From assembly GCA_026770585.1 (NCBI GenBank), contig MU647535.1:73679-84090 (forward strand): a stretch of DNA of 10,412 nucleotides, given 5' to 3'. Made by a program: the position numbers and the translations under genes. The stretch is from Baffinella frigidus. Its lineage: Eukaryota > Cryptophyceae > Cryptomonadales > Baffinellaceae. Of this stretch, positions 1-6,140 are shown in pieces. The notes below the pieces were generated by a model that was given only the letters and a program-made list of their open reading frames with translations, was not told where the DNA came from and searched no databases. Each line of letters opens with the position of its first letter. Position 1 is the first letter of the stretch.

Positions 1-80
1 GGGGTGGAGGGTGGAGGGTGGAGGGTGCAGGGTGTAGGGTGTAGGGTGTAGGGTGCAGGGTGCAGGGTGTAGGGTGTAGG
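1..80 (+). repeat. G-rich heptad array, TGNAGGG type
   Basis: About eleven tandem 7-base units of the form TGNAGGG (N = G, C or T) run from the window edge. The unit differs from the telomere heptad TTTAGGG only at two positions, so it may be a diverged telomere-type array, but simple minisatellite origin is equally possible. It lies inside intron 5 of the minus-strand E2 gene, directly after exon 5. Confidence 0.8.
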
Positions 81-99
81 GGCGGGGTGCGGGGATGAC
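1..99 (-). other. Intron 5 of the E2 gene (5' part only)
   Basis: The intron starts with GTCATCC at 99 on the minus strand, just after exon 5, and runs off the window. It is phase 1: exon 5 ends with a lone G, and the next exon should supply the rest of an Asp codon if the family pattern MFDL is kept. The visible part is a short C-rich stretch on the minus strand followed by the heptad array. Confidence 0.75.
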
Positions 100-163
100 C
101 GAACATGGGGCTCCACGACTGGTTGATCACGTCCAGGCAGACCGACCCCGACATCTCGTCCAC
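100..163 (-). CDS. UBE2H: E2 exon 5, carries the catalytic cysteine
   Basis: Starts after CGTGCAG with VDEM (residues 82-85), then [17 protein letters not shown] (86-102), ending in a single G at the donor GTCATCC. Cys90 sits nine residues after the HPN motif, as expected for the E2 thioester cysteine. The LDVINQxW segment is highly conserved in UBE2H relatives. Confidence 0.94.
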
Positions 164-3100
164 CTGCACGGACACACCACTTTAGACGTGATGGCGGTCA
201 ATCAAAAGTCAACTCAACGGCAGAATCCTTCAAATCGAAGGATTCCGCCAAAAGTTGACGATGCGGGCAGGGGGGGGGTGACTTTTGCGATCGCCTCCTC
301 TCAGGTCTAGCGTAGCCAAGCCCAACGGCTCCAATCAACAAATGGCTCCAATGAAGGAATGGCTCCAACACCCAGTACTCAAGCGCTGATCATTTGTTTG
401 CTCTCCCGGTGGAATGGCGCGAGCAAACTCCTTGCGATTTCATCCGGACGAGTATTTTCCGAAAATACGATTTTAAAAGTATGTTCAACGAAAATTACCA
501 CACAATTTGCCTGTACTTTTTAAAAGGGTCACGTCCGTGTAGTAATTTTCGTTGCAAATCGGATCGGAGGTCCCCGAAATCGTATTTTCGGAAAATACTC
601 GCCGCGATTAGATTTCGCATCATCCAACCATCCCACACAGCGGACTACGCAGGGATTCGTCAATACCCCATAAGCGATAAGAACTAGGACCCTACGGTAG
701 GCAACCCGTAGGGACATAGGGGGGTTCCTACGGATAAGGTAACGGAAACTCGGGCTCTCAGCGCCCGAAATTCCCTTCGTAGCCCGCTGTGTGGGTTGGA
801 TTCTTCGTCTGGGATCAGTAGCCTGGACCAGCGGTTCGCGCGCTACGTCAACTCCACAACACCACACGAGGCTACCTATACGAACAGAATAAATGTCGAT
901 TGTAAACGTGTGTAGTAATTTTCAGATGAAAAGCAGCGACTTTCAGCGGGCGGAAACGTGATCATCTCAGCGGGCGGAAACGTGATCATTTGCCCACAAA
1001 ACTTTACAAGTCCGTTTTATTCTGTTAGCCTGGGTAGCCTCGTGTGGGAGGGGGGGCTAGCTCTGCCTCACTCGGGTTGACCGACGATTCTCAAGTTGAC
1101 ATGTCGGGTGTGTCGTAAAAAATCGTCAAGTTTGGAGCGGGAAATAGCCCGAGCTAACCAAATTGGTGAGGCCAAGTAGACTGAGACAGAGCTAGGAGAA
1201 CCACGTCAAGCGTGTCTCCTAACCACGGTTCGCGTTACAAATCCGGTAGAGCTAGGCCTGCCGCACTGCGCCCACGCCGTTTCATCCTTAGGTACGATCT
1301 TGGTGGCGGGTTGAATCCACTTGTGGGCGCACAATTGGTTTCGTTGACCCCGGATTCCGGGGTGTTACGTGACCAATTTGCATTAAAAAATCCTTCAAGT
1401 TAATTTTCTTCAGGTAAGTTGACTTTTGATGAAAGGTTCGTAGTCCACCGTGTGGGGAGGTGTTCCGCGCACGGTCCCACTTGCAGAAAATAAACGGGTC
1501 CGACTTGGTGAGTTAACTTTTGGTTCAAAGTGGTCGTCCGCAGGGGGCGCGTACGTTCGGGTGGTAGAGGTTCGGGTGGCAGACCACTTTTGTTTCAAAG
1601 TGGTCTTTCGCAGACCACTTTTGGTGCAAAGTGGTCTTTCGCATGGGGGCGCGTACGTTGGGGTGGTAGAGCTTGTTGACGAATCCGATGCTTGGCGACT
1701 TGTACGGGTAGTTGACCTGATGCCGGGAGACAATCTCAGACAATCCGCGCCCGGAGGGGGACAACTACGAGATAACTACGGTCCATCTAAGAGCCTTTGA
1801 TTAAAAACATTGTTAAAAAGAGGCCGGGTCGTTGACCTGATGCCAGGATTGAGAAGAGTTTGGATTGAGAGGTGAACCGAGAACCAAGAACCAAGAACCA
1901 GGAACCAGGAATCAGGAACCAGGAACCAAGAACCAAGAACCAGGAACCAGGAACCAAGAAACAAGAAACAAGAACCAAGAACCAAGAACCAGGAACCAGG
2001 AACCAGGAACCAAGAACCAGGAACCAAGAACCAAGAACCAAGCTGGGCCTTTAATGTACCAAGTTCTTTGGGTGGATTTGAAGAGGGTATCCTTGCAACG
2101 GTATGGCCCGGAACATCCGATCTTATCCGGGAACATCATTTAATTAAATGAAAATGGGCAACGAAATTTGCGACTTGTACGGGTAGTTGACCTCATGCCG
2201 GGAGATAATCTCAGACTATGTATTTATTGATTGGTTTCTCTAAAGTCAACTCCCCTACAAAACCGTCAACTTAATATTTTAATTAGTAATAGTAAACAAT
2301 AAGTTGACGGTTTTGTGAGAGAGTTGACTTTAGAGAAACTAATTAATAAATACGTTGTCTGAGATGAGAGAGTGGCTTGATTGCTCTCGGCACGGCGAAC
2401 TAACCTTCCATCTAGCTCTCTCCGAGTCAAGTTGGGCGTGTCATAAAACACATTTAGGCGTCTAAATGTATTTAATTTGTACTGGGGCCCCTGCTCTAAA
2501 ACAAATAATAACGTGCCAAGATTTACTCGGACAGAGCTATCCCTTAAGTGACCAACGGGTGAATAATCGCCCGTGGAAGCCCTAGGCAGGTCCTAGGGCC
2601 CTACGGTAGGGCGTATGAGCCTACTAGTCACTTAAGGGATAGGCCTTACGGGATTCTGCATCCGCGCTGGATCGGACTGTTGGGTGCCCCGCGCCACTCG
2701 GTGGACTACGAACCTTTCATCAAAAGTCAACTTACCTGAAGGCAGTTAACTTTTCAAGGATTTTTGTAAGGCAAATTGGTCACGTAACACCCCCGAATCC
2801 GGGGTCAGCGAAACCCTCGTAGCCCACCGAGTGGTTCGGGCGAGTGTTTGCGGCTCGGGGTGCAGGGGCTGCGCAATCGGGTCAAATTAATAGTGACGCC
2901 CCCATAAATAGCTGTGTAAAGCATCTCGTCTTGGTATAAATTATAAAACAAAGGCCATTTAAAACTCCAATTCCTTTTTAAACGAGGGCTCGTTTTATAA
3001 TTTGTAACAGAACGTACTTCACAAAACTATTTATGGGGGGCGGCACTATGAAAATCTCAGACCCCAGCTGCGATCTGATAGGGGGAGCCGATTCAGTGAT

Positions 3101-4080
3101 TTAAAATGATGCCACCAACCCTCACGGAAAGACCAAATCGTCGATTTTCAGACCTCGGATTTACCTTGCCAGCCAGGCGAATTCGCCTGGCTGTGTCAAC
3201 TTAAGTCGCAATCTTGGTACACAATCAAAAAAATGGGAACAGGTCGAAATAATCGAGTTGGTCCTTCCGTGAGGGTTGGTGGTGGGCTTCGGTTGGCGGG
3301 GGCATCACCGGGAGTTCCACATGCACCACCCACACTCCCTTGTCGTAGGGCGCTGCCGGGGGGCAAGAGTGCGTCAGCGATCCGTTCACTGGAAGCGCGC
3401 GTCCGAGGCTGGCTTGACTCTGATCAGACATCTCCAACTCCTTGAATTCAGACGTTGACGTGGATGAGTGGCGCTGGGTGATGCCTCGAATGTGAGACAA
3501 TGCAGCCCTCTCCTACGAACACCACAGGGCCCTGGGCGTCGGCCCCCTGCACGGTCATAGGGGGGGGGCGGTGCCAAGTCATCAAGGTACAGCTGCACAT
3601 CCATAATGGGTAGGCCAGCTAGTCTCCATCCGCACACTGGGTGAATGGGTGATTCCGTCGGGAGGACACGGGCGGGGCGGGGCGGGGGCGGTCACTGTCT
3701 TTCGGGCCGTTGAACTTGACGTTGAACTCCGACATGGAATCGCCGATCGTCTGCACCTCGTGGTCGCTCATCATCCTGCTCACCATTCCACCCGCCTATT
3801 CAGCCACAGGGGGCCCCGCAGCGGAGATCACTGCTCACTGAAGGATCCCCGCGCGCGGAGCACTTGATCGCGCGTGGCCCGTGCTTCCGCTGGCAACTAA
3901 GCAATGGTGTGCACCTCCTGCTCGCACGCCGTCCTGCCCTGGTGGCCTCCCTACGCCTAGCTAGTCGTTTGAGGTTGATGCAACTGAAAGACAGGGGGGG
4001 TGAAAGGTTGCGGGGGAGTACAGCTTCATGAGATCCATCTCCCGCCGCTTCCCCGGTGAGCTGCTCATCTGGCCCGCCAT
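100..4080 (-). CDS. UBE2H: UBE2H/Ubc8-type ubiquitin-conjugating enzyme E2, 5' five exons (partial)
   Basis: Spliced product of exons 4080-4022, 3775-3696, 3352-3309, 1716-1657 and 163-100, giving 102 full codons. The 3' exons lie beyond the left edge. E2 enzymes take ubiquitin from E1 onto a Cys and pass it to targets with an E3. Ubc8/UBE2H work with the GID/CTLH ligase in yeast and animals; that partnership is inferred here. Seen in the sequence: the family N-terminus [15 protein letters not shown] (6-20); a beta-sheet core with GVW (52-54) and VELP (58-61); [18 protein letters not shown] (64-81) with the HPN motif at 79-81; and [17 protein letters not shown] (86-102) with the presumed catalytic Cys90. 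Family members are about 180-220 residues, so roughly half is present. Intron phases are 2, 1, 0, 0 and 1, and all ends are GT/CAG. Met1 at 4080 has a good context (aaATGG); Met5 at 4068 is an alternative start. No lesion is seen. Confidence 0.93.
219..249. repeat. Small hairpin
   Basis: GAATCCTTC (223-231) pairs perfectly with GAAGGATTC (237-245) over a 5-base loop. A further GGC/GCC pairing lies outside an unpaired base on each side. AAAGTCAAC and AAAGTTGAC flank it, resembling the interior of family D elements. Confidence 0.7.
326..372 (+). repeat. Short GGCTCCAA direct repeat (3 copies)
   Basis: GGCTCCAA recurs three times with spacing of about 17 bases. Its origin is not recognised. Confidence 0.5.
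449..601. repeat. Foldback element with 25-bp perfect arms
   Basis: The arm at 449-473 is the exact reverse complement of 577-601 and carries GTATTTTCCGAAAATAC. A second nested inverted pair, CAACGAAAATTAC (486-498) with GTAATTTTCGTTG (542-554), lies inside, so the whole 153 bp can fold into a long stem. No coding potential and no clear target duplication were seen. Confidence 0.85.
628..799 (-). mobile_element. MITE-like element A1
   Basis: Inverted ends of about 30 bp (628-657 and 769-799) begin CCATCCCACACAGCGGACTA and its counterpart. The interior has the palindromic core CCCTACGGTAGG and the block CCTACGGATAAGGTAACGG. A second copy in the opposite orientation lies at 5866-6028. No ORF of transposase size is present, so it would be non-autonomous. 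Confidence 0.85.
862..1047. mobile_element. MITE-like element E with internal 24-bp duplication
   Basis: Arms at 862-893 and 1015-1047 share CCACACGAGGCTACC and AACAGAATAAA, with a short mismatched patch between. At 943-966 and 967-990 a 24-bp unit containing CAGCGGGCGGAAACGTGATC is repeated in tandem with one difference. One copy in the window. Confidence 0.82.
1057..1195. mobile_element. MITE-like element F
   Basis: CTAGCTCTGCCTCA (1057-1070) and TGAGACAGAGCTAG (1182-1195) are inverted ends with one mismatch. The interior has ACGATTCTCAAGTTGAC and ATCGTCAAG segments. It sits ten bases from the end of element E. Single copy here. Confidence 0.65.
1319..1455 (-). mobile_element. MITE-like element D1
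   Basis: The reverse complement matches D2 (2694-2834) over most of its length: GGTGGACTACGAACCTTTC, then ATCAAAAGTCAACTTACCTG, TTGGTCACGTAACAC and the CCGGGGTC segment. The end at 1319-1337 has diverged or been replaced and no longer matches the family terminus. Confidence 0.85.
1515..1672 (-). repeat. Tandem array carrying a duplicated exon 4 donor boundary
   Basis: Units at 1515-1569 and 1616-1672 share the core GGGGGCGCGTACGTT and GGTGGTAGAG. On the minus strand each unit reads codons LYHPN followed by GTACGCGCCCCC. The 1616-1672 unit spans the real exon 4 donor (AAC^GTACGC, 1657/1656). The other is an intronic copy (1555/1554) with a synonymous CCC to CCG change. Between them are two 26-base hairpins (1581-1606, 1612-1637; AGACCACTTTT paired with AAAGTGGTCT) with period 31. 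Confidence 0.9.
1657..1716 (-). CDS. UBE2H: E2 exon 4, carries the HPN motif
   Basis: Sixty bases, phase 0 at both ends, coding VN then [18 protein letters not shown] (residues 62-81). It contains the proline-rich YPxKSPxxxF segment and the HPN motif that borders the E2 active site. The acceptor is CATCAG^GTC and the donor is AAC^GTACGC. Copies of both boundaries occur in the flanking introns. Confidence 0.94.
1695..1741 (-). repeat. Acceptor-region repeat copy 1 (the genuine exon 4 acceptor)
   Basis: Forty-seven bases spanning 22 bases of exon 4 and 25 bases of intron 3. They are repeated with two mismatches at 2170-2216. A shorter relative (GTTGACCTGATGCC) is at 1831-1844. Confidence 0.9.
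1831..1844 (-). repeat. Acceptor-region repeat, short copy
   Basis: GTTGACCTGATGCC is identical to the exon 4 acceptor region. On the minus strand it gives CATCAG^GTCAAC, followed by a reading frame that stops after seven codons. Confidence 0.65.
1874..2041 (+). repeat. Heptad minisatellite AACCAGG / AACCAAG
   Basis: About 24 tandem 7-base units, mostly GAACCAG and GAACCAA variants with a few AAACAAG. Because 7 is not a multiple of 3, every frame on both strands stays open with a 7-residue peptide period, which creates spurious ORFs. It lies in intron 3. Confidence 0.95.
2170..2216 (-). repeat. Acceptor-region repeat copy 2 (decoy)
   Basis: 47-base copy of 1695-1741 with two mismatches. The minus strand reads GAG^GTC then NYPYKS before diverging and reaching a stop. 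One mismatch turns the CAG acceptor into GAG. The copy runs into the arm of the adjoining long hairpin. Confidence 0.88.
2208..2365. mobile_element. Long foldback element, arms of about 66 bp
   Basis: Arms 2208-2273 and 2300-2365 pair over almost their full length with few mismatches, leaving a 26-base AT-rich loop. Shared segments include TTTCTCTAAAGTCAACTC, AAAACCGTCAACTTA and ATCTCAGAC. Length and structure fit a foldback MITE; only this copy is present. Confidence 0.88.
2450..2469. repeat. 8-bp hairpin
   Basis: ACATTTAG and CTAAATGT pair around the loop GCGT. Confidence 0.6.
2537..2642. mobile_element. MITE-like element B1
   Basis: Perfect 16-bp inverted ends, CTATCCCTTAAGTGAC (2537-2552) and its complement (2627-2642). 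The segment 2583-2625, containing AGGTCCTAGGGCCCTACGGT, recurs with one change in B2 (7591-7693). The rest of the left half differs from B2. Lies in intron 3. Confidence 0.87.
2694..2834 (+). mobile_element. MITE-like element D2 (most complete family D copy)
   Basis: Ends CCACTCGGTGGACTACGAAC and its near-complement finishing CCCACCGAGTGG form inverted repeats of over 20 bp. The interior has ATCAAAAGTCAACTTACCTG, TTGGTCACGTAACACCC and a CCGAATCCGG hairpin. It is 141 bp and lies in intron 3. Confidence 0.88.
2890..3049. mobile_element. MITE-like element G
   Basis: Ends ATAGTGACGCCCCCATAAAT and its near-complement finishing ATTTATGGGGGGCGGCACTAT give inverted repeats of about 30 bp. A second inner pair involves ATAAATTATAAAAC and GTTTTATAATTTGTAA. 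AT-rich and 160 bp; single copy, in intron 3. Confidence 0.85.
3112..3282. mobile_element. MITE-like element H with central palindrome
   Basis: CCACCAACCCTCACGGA (3112-3128) and its exact complement (3266-3282) are the ends; weaker pairing continues for about 20 bases inward. A perfect 24-base palindrome centred on GAATTC spans 3170-3193 (half-site CAGCCAGGCGAA). A related end is at 6600-6637. The element ends only 26 bases from the exon 3 donor. Confidence 0.88.
3309..3352 (-). CDS. UBE2H: E2 exon 3
   Basis: Only 44 bases. It completes Thr47 and reads [14 protein letters not shown] (residues 48-61), the second and third strand region of the UBC fold. The acceptor is GGCAG^CG and the donor is CCG^GTGATG (phase 0). 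Family members carry the equivalent PYxGGVWxVxVxLP. Confidence 0.92.
3353..3695 (-). other. Intron 2 of the E2 gene (343 bp)
   Basis: Bounded by GTGACC and CGGCAG. It has G/C homopolymer runs but no recognised mobile element, in contrast to introns 3 and 4. Confidence 0.88.
3696..3775 (-). CDS. UBE2H: E2 exon 2
   Basis: After the acceptor GAGCAG it reads [20 protein letters not shown] and then FNGPKD (residues 21-46), matching the SDHEV...F.V.F.GP pattern of UBE2H relatives. It ends with the first base of Thr47 at the donor GTGACC (phase 1). The exon is 80 bases with GC-rich third positions. Confidence 0.92.
3776..4021 (-). other. Intron 1 of the E2 gene (246 bp)
   Basis: Bounded by GTACTC and GAGCAG. 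No repeat family seen elsewhere in the window was recognised in it. Confidence 0.88.
4022..4080 (-). CDS. UBE2H: E2 exon 1
   Basis: Codes residues 1-19 plus two bases of Leu20 ([19 protein letters not shown]). The donor is CT^GTACTC (phase 2), and the split Leu codon is completed by the first base of exon 2. The charged KRREMD segment is typical of helix 1 in this E2 subfamily. The first four residues are not obviously conserved. Confidence 0.9.
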
Positions 4081-4350
4081 TTCGCCTCCGCGTCCCGCCT
4101 ACCAACACCTCGCTCCGATCCGCTGCAGGCTTCGTCGGTTCCTAAAACTCGCACCGAAAAGGCTCCCCCCTGCAAAAATCGCGCCCCGTTCGCGCCACGC
4201 TCGTTCCGTTTCAGCACCCTAACGCCGGACGCATCTCTCGCGCGCCCCTCTCGTCGAGCGAAGTCTTGTCTTCGTACGACCGCACCGCTCACTTTGCCCA
4301 CCCGGTCACTCGTTGCAACGTCAGAACGTGTAAAATGTTTTATACGTGAA
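4081..4350 (-). promoter_or_regulatory. Probable promoter and 5' leader of the E2 gene
   Basis: GC-rich, repeat-poor sequence directly upstream of the E2 start codon. The minus strand reads TATAAAA at 4344-4338, about 260 bases before the ATG. The distance is long for a TATA box unless the leader is long or holds an intron, so this is only a candidate. No other promoter motif was recognised. Confidence 0.35.
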
Positions 4351-4513
4351 AAAAAACTTTGACCAGAATGGCCAGCTCCAATAATTGGGGGAAACCTCTA
4401 CATGCGTTTGGTTTGACATATGTCTCATCTCACACCCCCACACCCCTCTCACCTTGTGGGGTATCCGTAGTTGGAGCCATTATACTTCAAGTATGGGATA
4501 CCATGAGCCTCAT
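4351..4513. other. Unassigned intergenic sequence
   Basis: No gene, repeat family or RNA was recognised here. Confidence 0.5.
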
Positions 4514-4726
4514 AAAGGCTGACTTGGGTTCGGTGCGTGGGCGGGCATGGTCACCAATTGGTATACCTCCAAACACCCCAAGAGAACCACCCTGTATCCC
4601 CTCTTCACGAGCCTCTGCACTGGAAAGCGAAACGCGATCCGAAAGCAAACATGCTTTCTTTGCAGTCCTTTCTACGGAAGGGCGTGTCGTTGGCATATGT
4701 TGGGAGAAATTAAAACCTAAAGGACC
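4514..4726 (+). repeat. Duplicated host block, copy 1 (contains the empty site)
   Basis: Segments starting AAAGGCTGACTTGGGTT (4514) and CAGTCCTTTCTACGGAAGGG (4663) recur at 5197 and 5030 respectively, in the same orientation but reversed order. The second segment continues through ATATGTTGGGAGAAATTAAA to an AAAGGACC motif. It has an uninterrupted TA at 4673-4674. Confidence 0.85.
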
Positions 4727-4755
4727 TAATAAAGCACCAAAGCACCATATTCCTC

Positions 4756-5001
4756 TTGTACTTTTCGGGTCAGCGCGGATTTTCTCGAGGTCGGGTCGGG
4801 GTGTCGGGAAATGAAAATCTCGATAATTGGTGCGTCCATCTCAAGTTTTATGCTATCTTATGCATTGATATGATGACAAGATGCACCCCCACCCATAATC
4901 TAGATAATATGTCACAAATACTAGAGCCCTTTTTCGATATTTTCGATTTTTCCCGACTCCCCGACCCCGACCCAAAATCCGCGCTGACCCGAAAATTACA
5001 A
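4756..5001 (+). mobile_element. MITE-like element I1 (long form, 246 bp)
   Basis: Inverted ends begin TTGTACTTTTCGGGTCAGCG on the left and end GCTGACCCGAAAATTACAA on the right. Similarity continues inward through a GGTCGGGTCGGGG stretch for about 70 bases. The right flank is TA (5002-5003); the left TA is not preserved. There is no transposase ORF. Confidence 0.9.
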
Positions 5002-5029
5002 TAAACCTAAGGACCTAAAAAGGATCTTC

Positions 5030-5275
5030 AGTCCTTTCTATTGTACTTTTCGGGTCAGCGCGGATTTTCTCGAGGTCGGGTCGGGGTGTCGGGAAATGAA
5101 AATCTCGATAATTGGTGACCCGAAAAGTACAATACGGAAGGGAGTGTTGTTGGGATATGTTGGGAGAAATTAAAACCTAAAGGACCCAAAGGACCTAAAG
5201 GCTGACTTGGGTTTGGTGTGTGTGCGAGCGCGATCCTTTTGGATTAACTCAAACACCCAAAGAGAACATATCCAC
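5030..5275 (+). repeat. Duplicated host block, copy 2 (contains the filled site)
   Basis: Matches 4663-4726, interrupted by element I2, then matches the segment beginning at 4514 from 5197 onward. Motifs of the type ACCTAAAGGACC recur in both blocks and resemble the inner arm of family J elements. Confidence 0.85.
5041..5132 (+). mobile_element. MITE-like element I2 (92 bp) with TA target duplication
   Basis: Perfect 17-bp inverted ends TTGTACTTTTCGGGTCA / TGACCCGAAAAGTACAA, flanked by TA on both sides (5039-5040, 5133-5134). Its first 77 bases match the left part of I1 with no difference seen; it then jumps to the right terminus, so it looks like an internally deleted I1. TA duplication suits the Tc1/mariner superfamily, among others. 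Confidence 0.93.
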
Positions 5276-5332
5276 TTCTAAGGATACCTCGCCTATGAGA
5301 ACACCCTTGCTCGAGGGTCCGTCGGTCGTCGC

Positions 5333-5403
5333 GTTCTTAAATTAGAACCAAGGGGTTGACTAAATGCGAGATTTAATCAACCCTCTGCTTCTAAATTAAG
5401 AAC
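5333..5403. mobile_element. Foldback element K1 (71 bp)
   Basis: GTTCTTAAATTAGAA and TTCTAAATTAAGAAC ends, with inner GGGTTGACTAAAT and ATTTAATCAACCC, pair along almost the whole length. Related to K2 at 6739-6814. Confidence 0.8.
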
Positions 5404-5539
5404 ACGAAGGGGTCGAATCCGAGAACCCATCAACCAGTCTCATCACTAACAGTTATTTGGACCTTTATGGAGGGCAATTTTTTTACTACTACCAACACTA
5501 AACCCCAAACATATACCCTACTCCATTTTTTTACCAGGT
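5404..5539. other. Unassigned spacer
   Basis: No gene or structured repeat seen. The last part has degenerate C-strand telomere-like words such as CTAAACCCCAAAC ahead of the G-strand array. Confidence 0.4.
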
Positions 5540-5742
5540 TCAGGGTTTATGGTTTAGGATTCGGGTTTCAAGATGTAGGGTTTGGGATTTAGGGGTAAGG
5601 GTTAAGGGTTTGGGGTTTAGGATTTAGAGTTTGGGGTTTAAGGTTCAAGGTTTAGGGTCTAGGGTTTAGGGTTTAGGGTTTAAGGTTTAGGGTTTAGGGT
5701 TTAGGGTTTAGGGTTTAGGGTTTAGGGTCTAGGGTTTAGGGT
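5540..5742 (+). repeat. Interstitial telomere-type array TTTAGGG, array 1
   Basis: Degenerate GGGTTT-rich sequence becomes nearly perfect TTTAGGG heptads from about 5650 to 5742, with TCTAGGG and TTTAAGG variants. The G-rich strand is the plus strand. Ordinary sequence flanks both sides, so this is internal rather than a chromosome end. Confidence 0.95.
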
Positions 5743-5865
5743 GGATGGATTATTTGATGCACCATTTTTCCTCATCAACTTTATTCACCAACATGGAACC
5801 ATTTATTCCCTCTCAAACCTAAACCTCCGGGGTCCAGGTTTTCTTCCGGGGGTCCAGTTTTGCAA

Positions 5866-6028
5866 CCACACAGATGGCTAAGAAGGGATTTTCGGGCACG
5901 CAGTGCCAGAGTTTCCGTTGCCTTATATCCGTAGGAATCCCCCTACGGCCCTACGGGTTTCCTACCGTAGGGTCCTAGGTCTTATCGCTCAGGGGATATT
6001 CAAAATCCCTTCGAAGTCTGCTGTGTGC
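5866..6028 (+). mobile_element. MITE-like element A2
   Basis: Matches the reverse complement of A1 (628-799). Shared words are GAGTTTCCGTTGCCTTAT (with small changes), CCGTAGGAA, CCCTACGGG and CCTACCGTAGGGTCCTAG. Inverted ends run from CCACACAGATGGCTAAGAAG to its counterpart at 6002-6028. Confidence 0.87.
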
Positions 6029-6140
6029 CCCCCCGGAAACAAACCTGCTTTCAAAAAGGCGGAATCCTGCGGAGTCCTGCGGATGCTCATGATACGATGC
6101 CAACCGTCTTTCGCCACCATCACAGAGCGTGGGTCCTTTT

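Larger units (their letters stand above)
164..1656 (-). other. Intron 4 of the E2 gene (1493 bp), packed with foldback elements
   Basis: Bounded by GTACGC and CGTGCAG. Along the gene it holds a repeat array with a copy of the exon 4 donor (1672-1515), element D1 (1455-1319), F (1195-1057), E (1047-862), A1 (799-628), a foldback (601-449) and a small hairpin (249-219). It separates the HPN codons from the catalytic Cys exon. Confidence 0.88.
1717..3308 (-). other. Intron 3 of the E2 gene (1592 bp), packed with MITE-like elements
   Basis: Bounded by GTGATG and CATCAG. Read along the gene it holds element H (3282-3112), G (3049-2890), D2 (2834-2694), B1 (2642-2537), a long hairpin (2365-2208), two extra copies of the exon 4 acceptor region, and a heptad minisatellite (2041-1874). 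Little unassigned sequence remains, so its length is mainly due to insertions. Confidence 0.88.

Noticed and set aside
1-80. True chromosome end (telomere) at the left edge
   Set aside because: The heptads are degenerate TGNAGGG, lie within intron 5 of the E2 gene, and the gene must continue leftward.
529-867. 112-codon minus frame resembling the plus frame at 5903-6175
   Set aside because: The likeness follows from two copies of MITE family A; neither frame is a gene.
1776-2143. Several overlapping frames with GSWFLV- or EPGTKNQ-type peptide repeats
   Set aside because: They are translations of the 7-base minisatellite, open in all frames; not proteins.
100-4080. E2 pseudogene
   Set aside because: All visible exons keep frame, splice sites, HPN and the Cys without lesion; a processed copy would lack introns.
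4359-4814. 151-codon open frame on the plus strand
   Set aside because: It crosses a duplicated host block and enters MITE I1. The block's second copy is interrupted by I2, and no domain is visible.
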